A DNA stretch of 6,362 nucleotides, from assembly GCA_021795275.1 (NCBI GenBank), contig JAJYPO010000129.1, positions 1 through 6,362 on the forward strand, read 5' to 3'. Source of the DNA: Nitrospirota bacterium. GTDB taxonomy: Bacteria; Nitrospirota_A; Leptospirillia; Leptospirillales; Leptospirillaceae. Shown piece after piece: positions 1 through 6,362 of the stretch; positions within the stretch are counted from its first letter, which is position 1; each line of letters opens with the position of its first letter. The notes under the pieces are model-generated. The model did no database searches and was not told where the DNA came from. It saw only the letters and a list, made by a program, of their open reading frames with translations. The position numbers and the translations under genes were made by a program.

Positions 1-168
1 GGTGAGGGATCCCTGGGGACTCTCCTCTCATTCGCCGGGAGCCTCGATCGCTCCGGGGACTCCCTGGACCATATCCTGGGAGACATTCCCGTCCCGCTGG
101 AAACCGTCGCTTCGGCCCAGACCCAATCCCTCCTCTGGGGCGACGACATCGTCCGGATGTTTTCCTGA
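1..168 (+). CDS. C-terminal end of a possible HDOD or EAL-HDOD signalling protein (5' part outside window)
   Basis: Reading frame 1 is open from the left edge to a TGA at 166-168, giving 55 residues that begin GEGSLGTLLSFAGSL and end LLWGDDIVRMFS. Most codons end in G or C, as in the neighbouring genes, which supports real coding. The spacing of the GEGxLGxLL motif, an 'L-R-x-D' stretch, an alpha-helical segment and a closing 'A-x-T-x-S-L-L-W' resembles the end of YuxH/CdgJ-like EAL-HDOD proteins, where a similar pattern follows the HDOD domain. These are signalling proteins, often degenerate for cyclic-di-GMP turnover. The resemblance comes from memory of the family and not from an alignment, and no catalytic domain is visible here. 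The gene converges on the AarF-like gene, leaving 45 bp between the two stop codons. That it is coding is likely; the family assignment is tentative. Confidence 0.45.
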   Translation, partial: GEGSLGTLLSFAGSLDRSGDSLDHILGDIPVPLETVASAQTQSLLWGDDIVRMFS

Positions 169-173
169 GCGAC

Positions 174-198
174 ATTTCTGATTCTGGGAATTTGAAAT
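174..198. other. Small AT-rich hairpin between two convergent genes
   Basis: ATTTC (174-178) can pair with GAAAT (194-198), and ATTC (181-184) with GAAT (188-191), around a TGG loop. A G-T wobble and one mismatch lie between the two helices. It sits in the 45 bp gap between the stop codons of the + strand fragment and the - strand AarF-like gene, where a shared terminator would be useful. Neither strand has a run of T after the stem, so it is not a classical intrinsic terminator. It is weak and could be chance. Confidence 0.25.
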
Positions 199-213
199 AC
201 GAAAGAAGATGGG

Positions 214-1884
214 CTAGAAGCGCCGCGATCTCAAGATGACGATGGCGAGAAAGAAGCCCAGGATGCCCGCCCCGGAAAATCCTATGAGGCCGAGCGTCTT
301 GAAGGAGGAATGAGAGGAGAGGGAGGCGGAGAAGATCAGGGCCGATCCGATGACGAGGGAGGAGACGAGGATCGACAGGGAGAGGAGATTCCCGGTCCGG
401 TCGATCTCCCGGATCAGGTCGTCGAGATGGCGGAGCGAGAAGTCGATCCGGAATTTTCCCGTCCCCGCGGTATCGACCAGGCGCTCGATCCGTTCCGGAA
501 GGTCCGAGAGTATCCGAAGAAGTGTCCGGGAGGAGATCTTCATGTTCCGGAAGAGCTCTCCCAGGCCAAAATTCTTCAGGAACTGGGAGACAATGAATGG
601 GCGGGCCTCCTCGAGCATGTTGAAGGAGGGGTCCAGCTGGCGGCCGATACCCTCCATGATGACGAGGGCCCGCAGAAGAAGGACCAGCTCCGCGGGAAGC
701 TTGAGGGCGTGCTCCCGGGAGATGGCGAAGAGCTCGGAGGCCAGGAGGTCCACCCGGATTTCAGACAGGGGCTGGTTGACGAATTCGTCGAGGAACCGGG
801 CGAGCTCCGACTCGAGGCGGAGGGCGTCGCAGTCTTCGGGAATGGCCTCCATCCGGCGCAATAGACCGACCACTCGGGCCGTATCGTTGTCGGACAGGGC
901 CACAAGGAGGTCTCCGAGGAGGTTCCTCCAGGTCTTGGAGAGGGTCCCGAACATCCCGAAGTCGAGGATGCCGATCCGGGAGCCCGGAAGAACCAGGATG
1001 TTCCCCGGGTGCGGGTCGCCCTGGAAGAAACCGAAGACGAAGACCTGCTTCAGGATCGAGCGCGCTCCGATCCGGGCGATGACCTCTGGGGTGGTGCCCA
1101 TCTCGGAAAATCGGTCGATCTGGTCGATCTTGATCCCGTCCAGAAACTCGAGTACGAGGACCTGATCGGTCGAGTATTCCGGAAAATAGCGTGGAATGAC
1201 GATTTCTGGGTCGTCAGCAAAATGGCGGGCCGCCCGTCCGATATTTTTTCCTTCGTGTGTGAAATCGAGCTCCAGCCGGAGGATCCGTGAAAACTCCTTC
1301 ACCACGTCCCGGGGATGGTAGCGTCGCGACCGTTCCAGATTGTCCTCTAGCAGTCCGGCGAGAACGGCCAGAATGGAAAGATCGGCTTCGACCTTCGGCA
1401 GAATCCCCGGGCGACGGACCTTGATTGCCACCTCCGTTCCGTCCGGGAGCCTCCCCCGGTGGACCTGCGCAATGGTGGCCTGTCCCAGGGGGACAGGATC
1501 GAGAAAGGCCAGGCGCTCCCGGAAAGGGATCCCCCAGGATTCTTCAAGGAGTTCCTCGATCCGCTCGAACGGTAGGGGTGATACGCGGTCCTGAAGACGG
1601 GACAGTTCTTCGATGTAGTCCGGAGGAATGAGATCGGGGCGGGCCGACAGGATCTGTCCAAGCTTGGAAAAGGTGGGACCCAGCTCTTCGAGGGCTTTCC
1701 GGAGTCGGACCGGCCGCGGATCGGAGGGAGAGGGTTTGCGGAAGAGGAGACGATCTCCCGCCGCTTTGAGGGGGTTGAGTCTTAAAAAGCCCACCATATC
1801 CTCGAAGCCGTATTTCACGAGGATGTGGACGATTTCCCTCAGCCGGGCGAGCTCGGAAAGGGGCAGTAGCCTGATGACGGACAC
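214..1884 (-). CDS. aarF: AarF/UbiB/ABC1-family atypical protein kinase-like protein, membrane-anchored
   Basis: A 556-residue protein of the UbiB/ADCK family, atypical kinase-fold ATPases that support quinone (ubiquinone-type lipid) biosynthesis or membrane lipid homeostasis at the inner membrane. Visible hallmarks in order are the family-specific KxGQ motif (K74-Q77, FSKLGQILSARPDLIP), the Ala-rich nucleotide loop region G134-H142 (GQATIAQVH), the invariant lysine K155 (VAIKV), the ExD pair E205/D207, the catalytic-loop QGDPHPGN (D290, N295) and the DFG motif 308-310. Two C-terminal hydrophobic segments (about 500-520 and 531-551) end in RSRRF and would anchor it in the membrane, as in UbiB. 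The start is GTG at 1884, preceded 6 nt upstream by AGGGAG. This places the conserved N-terminal helix (LREIVHILVKYGF) about 12 residues in. It follows the SagB-like gene by 25 bp on the same strand and is probably co-transcribed. The Ala-rich loop departs from the usual AAAS. Family is certain; the precise physiological role is not. Confidence 0.93.
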   Translation of the reverse strand: MSVIRLLPLSELARLREIVHILVKYGFEDMVGFLRLNPLKAAGDRLLFRKPSPSDPRPVRLRKALEELGPTFSKLGQILSARPDLIPPDYIEELSRLQDRVSPLPFERIEELLEESWGIPFRERLAFLDPVPLGQATIAQVHRGRLPDGTEVAIKVRRPGILPKVEADLSILAVLAGLLEDNLERSRRYHPRDVVKEFSRILRLELDFTHEGKNIGRAARHFADDPEIVIPRYFPEYSTDQVLVLEFLDGIKIDQIDRFSEMGTTPEVIARIGARSILKQVFVFGFFQGDPHPGNILVLPGSRIGILDFGMFGTLSKTWRNLLGDLLVALSDNDTARVVGLLRRMEAIPEDCDALRLESELARFLDEFVNQPLSEIRVDLLASELFAISREHALKLPAELVLLLRALVIMEGIGRQLDPSFNMLEEARPFIVSQFLKNFGLGELFRNMKISSRTLLRILSDLPERIERLVDTAGTGKFRIDFSLRHLDDLIREIDRTGNLLSLSILVSSLVIGSALIFSASLSSHSSFKTLGLIGFSGAGILGFFLAIVILRSRRF

Positions 1885-1890
1885 AAGGAT

Positions 1891-1896
1891 CTCCCT
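1891..1896 (-). promoter_or_regulatory. Ribosome binding site supporting the GTG start of the AarF-like gene
   Basis: On the - strand AGGGAG lies 6 nt before the GTG at 1884-1882. No ATG gives a better start, and the next upstream gene stops at 1910, so this site decides the start codon. Confidence 0.6.
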
Positions 1897-1909
1897 GACA
1901 AGAGGGTCG

Positions 1910-3481
1910 TTAGGCCCCCGGGACCGCTCCGAGAACCGTCAGGTACAGGGCGGCAGAGGAGGTCGGCAGCCCAAGGAATTCGGCGATCTCGTCATCGAAG
2001 AACCCTCCGATGCCGCTGGCTCCGTGGCCCATGTGAACGGCCGCAAGGTTCAGCCGTTCCCCGATGATGCCGACGTCCATGTGAAGGGTCCGGTAGATCC
2101 TGTTCCCGTACCGCTCGGCCAGGCGGGGGAGATTCGCTACCTGGATGAGGAGGCAGGAGGCATCGCGCGCCAGATCCTGTCCCAGGGAAAATTCGCAGGC
2201 GATCTCGGCCATGTTTCCCCTTCTGAGAAGGGTCAGTTCCCGCGAGTCCGGTGCAAAATGGTAGAGACCCGGCATCAGGAGGTCGACGGCGTTGACCACC
2301 AGAAAGGAGGAAAAAAGTTGCGGCCCGAAAAAAGTCGGCGGAACGGAAGGGTCACTCCCGGTATCCGCCGACAGGTCGTATCCGAAGTTCAGAAGGGCAG
2401 AGAGGTCTTCGAAGGAAAGGGGTTCTCCCGAAAGCTGGCGGGCAGACCGCCGGGTCAGGAGGTCTCTCGAGAGGTTCTCGTCGAATTCGACTTCGCGGTC
2501 TGTCAGAGCCACGGGATCGCGTTGGGGGGTGAACCGGGAGACCGGAAGAAGGGTGGGATCGTATTCTCCCTCTTCCGACCAGAGCGTCGGCGGGGCGAAA
2601 GGCTCGGGACCGATCGCGGAGAGTCGGTGGAGGTCCCGGAACAGATCTCCCGTCTCGGGGGTTTCCGGGGGAGTGTAGGGAGGATGGGCCGGTGAAGGAA
2701 GAACGGGGGTGCAGGGGATCGGCTCGTAGGCGGATTCCCCGTGCACCATGGCCAGACCCGTGAGGCAGACCTCATTGGTGTCACCGAGAAAGAGAAGGGA
2801 GTTCATGGAGGTGTCCTGGAACCCCGACAGCGGATAGGCCAGGAATCCCGCCTCCCGGGCCATGAGAGAGAAGTTCGAGATCAGGTGGCCGGTGTCCAGG
2901 AGGATGCGGCGGTATCCCCGCTCCCCGTAGCGCCAGGCGGACCTCTCGTAGATCCCAGAGAGAAGGATCAGGAAGGAGGCGTCGTTGAGGGCCGGCTGAT
3001 GGAGAAAATAGGCCGAAACCTTCTCCCAGAAGGCGCCTTCGATGACGGGAACGAGATGGTGTTCCTTCCCGTGATAATGATAGATCCCGTCGTTCAGAAA
3101 GGGCTGGTCCCGGATGACGAGATAGACCTCCGCCGGATAGAGACCTCCCGCCGAAGGGGCGGCCCGCATGTAGGTCTTGTCGATCTTGGGCGAATCCATG
3201 ATGGCGGTGACCCCGTAGGAGAAGAAGAGAAGTCGGGAGAGCTCCGCGAGTCCCCATGGCGTGGGAGGCTGGGGAGGGGCCACAGGAATGGGGTTCCGGG
3301 AGAAGGGAATGTGGCTGAAGGGAAGAAAGGGGACGAGGCTGATCGGATTGTCCGCCTGGTAGTCCTTGAAGGGGGCCGGCTTTCGCGAATAGTCCAGGGA
3401 CCGGAAGCGATGGATGGTCGTCCGGCTGTATTTGGTCTCCTCGTGGTAGTATTCCGCGCAGGAGACAGGGGTGTGGTCCAA
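1910..3481 (-). CDS. SagB/ThcOx-type nitroreductase-fold oxidoreductase with two tandem domains
   Basis: A 523-residue protein (from a TTG start at 3481) made of two nitroreductase-fold halves, FMN-dependent in this family. The N-terminal half has the SagB signatures YYHEETKYS (11-19), RAAPSAGGLYPAEVYLVI (106-123) and YGERGYRRILLDTGH (185-199). The C-terminal half begins near RRSARQLSGEPLSFEDLSALL (344-364) and closes with a second dimer/FMN-type block, YRTLHMDVGIIGERLNLAAV (463-482). It lacks its own SAGGLYP, so it looks like a diverged duplicate. SagB relatives oxidise azolines to azoles in thiazole/oxazole-modified peptides, but many act outside such clusters. No YcaO cyclodehydratase or precursor peptide is nearby, so the substrate is unknown. 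An in-frame ATG at 3628 would add 49 basic residues unlike the family. That ATG lies upstream of a TATAAT box, and its AGGAG directly abuts the codon. The TTG has GGAGAG at 7 nt spacing. It probably shares a transcript with the AarF-like gene 25 bp downstream. Confidence 0.88.
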   Translation of the reverse strand: MDHTPVSCAEYYHEETKYSRTTIHRFRSLDYSRKPAPFKDYQADNPISLVPFLPFSHIPFSRNPIPVAPPQPPTPWGLAELSRLLFFSYGVTAIMDSPKIDKTYMRAAPSAGGLYPAEVYLVIRDQPFLNDGIYHYHGKEHHLVPVIEGAFWEKVSAYFLHQPALNDASFLILLSGIYERSAWRYGERGYRRILLDTGHLISNFSLMAREAGFLAYPLSGFQDTSMNSLLFLGDTNEVCLTGLAMVHGESAYEPIPCTPVLPSPAHPPYTPPETPETGDLFRDLHRLSAIGPEPFAPPTLWSEEGEYDPTLLPVSRFTPQRDPVALTDREVEFDENLSRDLLTRRSARQLSGEPLSFEDLSALLNFGYDLSADTGSDPSVPPTFFGPQLFSSFLVVNAVDLLMPGLYHFAPDSRELTLLRRGNMAEIACEFSLGQDLARDASCLLIQVANLPRLAERYGNRIYRTLHMDVGIIGERLNLAAVHMGHGASGIGGFFDDEIAEFLGLPTSSAALYLTVLGAVPGA

Positions 3482-3488
3482 TGGGCAT

Positions 3489-3494
3489 CTCTCC
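3489..3494 (-). promoter_or_regulatory. Ribosome binding site selecting the TTG start of the SagB-like gene
   Basis: On the - strand GGAGAG is followed by 7 nt (ATGCCCA) and then TTG at 3481-3479. The ATG inside that spacer is in another frame. The start so defined begins LDHTPVSCAEYYHEETKYS, just before the conserved YHExTKY segment that opens SagB-type proteins. Confidence 0.55.
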
Positions 3495-3599
3495 AGATTT
3501 GTTTCCGGCCAGGCCGGGATCGTCCGGTTCCGCAGGGATCTGCGGCCGAAAACAACGGTCATGCGCCCGCTTCGGGGCTGTGGTCGCGCTCTTCGATTC

Positions 3600-3605
3600 A
3601 TTATA
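3600..3605 (-). promoter_or_regulatory. Candidate -10 box (TATAAT) for the SagB-like/AarF-like operon
   Basis: A perfect TATAAT reads on the - strand at 3605-3600 in an otherwise GC-rich stretch, so it stands out. No convincing -35 hexamer occurs at 15-18 nt spacing, and there is no proper extended -10 TGn, so activator help would be expected if it is used. Initiation would fall near 3593, giving a leader of about 110 nt before the TTG at 3481. It would also exclude the upstream ATGs at 3601 and 3628. Confidence 0.42.
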
Positions 3606-3656
3606 CATGGAGCGCGTCCCTTGAGCATCTCCTGTATGAAAGAAAGAGGGGGCGGA

Positions 3657-3695
3657 GGTTCCGGACCGTGCGGGCCCGCTTTCCCCGCCGGAACC
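3657..3695. repeat. GGTTCCGG...CCGGAACC inverted repeat with internal palindrome
   Basis: Perfect 8 bp arms, GGTTCCGG (3657-3664) and CCGGAACC (3688-3695), are separated by 23 bp. That spacer contains the 10 bp palindrome GCGGGCCCGC (3670-3679). As RNA on either strand this could form a strong GC-rich stem with an inner hairpin. No T-run follows on either strand, so it is not an intrinsic terminator. Confidence 0.45.
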
Positions 3696-3842
3696 GGACC
3701 GGCTCGGCAGGCGGGGGCCGCCCCTTATGGCGCTTCTCTTGGGGGGATCGCGGGAGCGTTCCTCGAGGACACGGTCCGGAAAGTCAGAAGTTCTTCCTCG
3801 CCCGGACAGAATGCGGCGATTCGGCTCCAGTAAGGACTACCC

Positions 3843-3859
3843 GCCCCATCGGATGGGGC
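3843..3859. repeat. 17 bp near-perfect palindrome GCCCCATC-G-GATGGGGC
   Basis: The 8 bp arms are perfect around a single central G. In RNA this is a 7 bp stem with a CGG loop. On the + strand it is followed by AAAAAG rather than T residues. On the - strand the T-run comes before the stem, so terminator function is unlikely in either direction. The symmetry and position, 66 bp upstream of the DUF1054 -35 box, fit a dimeric regulator's operator, but no regulator is identifiable. Confidence 0.45.
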
Positions 3860-3904
3860 AAAAAGCCCGGAAGTCGGAAGGAATAGAATGGGAGCGGGTA
3901 TCTC

Positions 3905-3918
3905 CCGGAAAATTCCGG
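3905..3918. repeat. CCGGAA-AA-TTCCGG inverted repeat upstream of the DUF1054 promoter
   Basis: Six-base arms around AA, ending 7 bp before the candidate -35 hexamer at 3926. The right arm also forms the overlapping palindrome TTCCGGAA (3913-3920). The placement suits an activator or repressor site. CCGG-rich words are common in this GC-rich sequence, so chance is possible. Confidence 0.35.
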
Positions 3919-3925
3919 AAGGCCA

Positions 3926-3955
3926 TTGACCGGGGCGCTCGTCACCCGTTAGTCT
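3926..3955 (+). promoter_or_regulatory. Candidate sigma-70 promoter of the DUF1054 gene
   Basis: TTGACC (3926-3931, five of six consensus -35 bases) is followed after 18 bp by TAGTCT (3950-3955). That hexamer keeps the key first, second and last bases of TATAAT. Transcription would begin near 3962, leaving a leader of about 50 nt, A-rich towards its 3' end, before the start codon at 4016. Confidence 0.45.
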
Positions 3956-4005
3956 GATCGGAAGGCCCTGCGAGGGGCAAATAAACACCATCCAGAGAAA
4001 AAACT

Positions 4006-4009
4006 AAGG
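4006..4009 (+). promoter_or_regulatory. Ribosome binding site deciding the DUF1054 start
   Basis: AAGG at 4006-4009 directly abuts the ATG at 4010, leaving no spacer for that codon. It sits a normal 6 nt before the in-frame ATG at 4016, so 4016 is the better start. Confidence 0.5.
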
Positions 4010-4015
4010 ATGCCG

Positions 4016-6010
<1,995 letters not shown>

Positions 6011-6028
6011 CAAAGAACGGGAGCCCCG
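6011..6028 (-). terminator. Weak candidate terminator after the MerR-like gene
   Basis: On the - strand CGGG-GCT-CCCG (6028-6018) is followed by a T-rich TTCTTTG. It lies about 85 bp after the MerR-like stop and directly before the purA -35 box. The stem is only four pairs and the T-run is interrupted, so this is a low-confidence call. Confidence 0.2.
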
Positions 6029-6113
6029 GACCAGCAGATGCGACCGGATGGCGACCTTCCAGTCGAGCCAAGGGTCGGTTTCTCCGGAAGGCCTTACCGT
6101 TTCTGAATGAGGT

Positions 6114-6362
6114 TCAGTTGTCGACGTGGGCCCTGTCCTCAAGGGGGAACCCGTGGGCAAGAAGATCCTGGAGGGGGCACAGGGACATATCCGACGCATC
6201 GCAGGAGGCCACGAGGGCGAAGAGGATCTCCTCCATCTTCTGGAGGCGCCGTATCCTGTCACGGACCGCTTCAGCTTGTCGATTGCCAGCTTCCGCGTCT
6301 CCCCGCAAGCATCGTCTCGCTCGTCCCGAAGGGACAGGAGCCATTGGATCTCGTCCAAGGCG
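6114..6362 (-). pseudogene. MerR-family metal-responsive regulator, C-terminal half, split by a one-base frameshift
   Basis: Two overlapping - strand frames together spell the effector half of a MerR-type activator. From the right edge to about 6269 one frame reads ALDEIQWLLSLRDERDDACG and on to KLAIDKLK. From 6269 the next frame reads AVRDRIRRLQKMEEILFALV, then ASCDASDMSLCPLQDLL, and ends HVDN at a TGA (6116-6114). Joined, this follows the known MerR layout of LDEI..LL, Cys, dimerisation helix, Cys, 'CPL'. One missing base near 6269 (AAGCGG where AAGGCGG is expected) accounts for the break. Cysteines at 6305-6307, 6201-6203 and 6177-6179 match the three-cysteine site of divalent-metal sensors (MerR Hg; also ZntR/PbrR/CadR), while the last two are 8 residues apart as in CueR. 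The DNA-binding helix-turn-helix lies beyond the window. The break could be a true inactivating mutation or a sequencing error. Family confident; the metal is uncertain. Confidence 0.75.

Larger units (their letters stand above)
3482..4009. other. 528 bp divergent intergenic region, no supported gene
   Basis: This lies between the SagB-like gene (reading left) and the DUF1054 gene (reading right). Several GC-driven open frames cross it, but none has a good ribosome binding site or recognisable motifs. I see no tRNA-like, rRNA-like or known riboswitch pattern. It holds a TATAAT for the left operon, a TTGACC/TAGTCT promoter for the right gene and three inverted repeats (listed separately). It is long for a window in which the other gaps are 25-218 bp, so it is probably regulatory, possibly with a long leader or a small RNA. 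Confidence 0.6.

Noticed and set aside
3636..3833. Gly-rich 65-codon + strand frame that could pass for a precursor peptide of a SagB-type system
   Set aside because: No ribosome binding site, no cyclodehydratase in the window, and a composition explained by high GC. It also overlaps the nested inverted repeat.
3843..3870. Palindrome next to AAAAAGCCCGG as an intrinsic terminator
   Set aside because: The A-run follows the stem on the + strand, and the corresponding T-run precedes the stem on the - strand. Neither direction gives stem then T-run, and no gene ends there.
1628..3886. Two long + strand open frames opposite the SagB-like gene (1628-2695 and 2741-3886)
   Set aside because: Shadow frames of the SagB-like and AarF-like genes. 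Arg/Gly-rich with no recognisable domains and no ribosome binding sites.
3725..3991. 88-codon - strand open frame in the divergent intergenic region
   Set aside because: No Shine-Dalgarno sequence, no recognisable motif, and it covers the DUF1054 promoter and the palindromes. Not cysteine-, Ser- or Thr-rich as a SagB substrate peptide might be.

Overview
This 6.4 kb window is GC-rich, gene-dense bacterial chromosome. It looks like ordinary core or near-core sequence: there is no transposase, integrase, CRISPR array, tRNA or rRNA. The codon use, the complete purA, the AarF/UbiB-type protein and a metal-type MerR regulator would suit a Gram-negative, metal-exposed bacterium such as a Leptospirillum/Nitrospirota-type acidophile. 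That placement is a guess from general resemblance and the sequence does not prove it.

Layout, left to right. (1) Positions 1-168, + strand: the C-terminal end of a gene entering from the left, resembling the tail of HDOD or EAL-HDOD signalling proteins. (2) Positions 214-1884, - strand: an AarF/UbiB/ABC1-family atypical kinase with two C-terminal membrane segments. (3) Positions 1910-3481, - strand: a double-domain SagB/ThcOx-type nitroreductase-fold oxidoreductase, 25 bp upstream of the kinase gene and probably in one operon with it. Its best start is a TTG. (4) Positions 3482-4009: a 528 bp gap between divergent genes with no gene I can support, but with promoter signals for both sides and three conspicuous inverted repeats. 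(5) Positions 4016-4624, + strand: a DUF1054/UPF0637 (YktB-like) protein. (6) Positions 4600-5895, - strand: purA, adenylosuccinate synthase, with all key active-site residues. Its 3' end overlaps the DUF1054 gene by 25 bp, tail to tail. (7) Positions 5896-6113: the purA leader, with a near-consensus sigma-70 promoter and a palindrome at the expected transcription start. (8) Positions 6114-6362, - strand: the C-terminal half of a MerR-family metal regulator with three metal-site-type cysteines, split by a one-base frameshift and cut by the window edge.

The genes do not form one obvious pathway. PurA is housekeeping purine synthesis. The SagB-like protein and the AarF-like kinase form a plausible two-gene transcription unit, but no cyclodehydratase, precursor peptide or transporter is present, so there is no case for a thiazole/oxazole peptide cluster. 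The most notable items are the frameshifted MerR gene, the repeat-rich divergent region, the tandem SagB architecture and the strong purA promoter. I found no convincing undescribed system.
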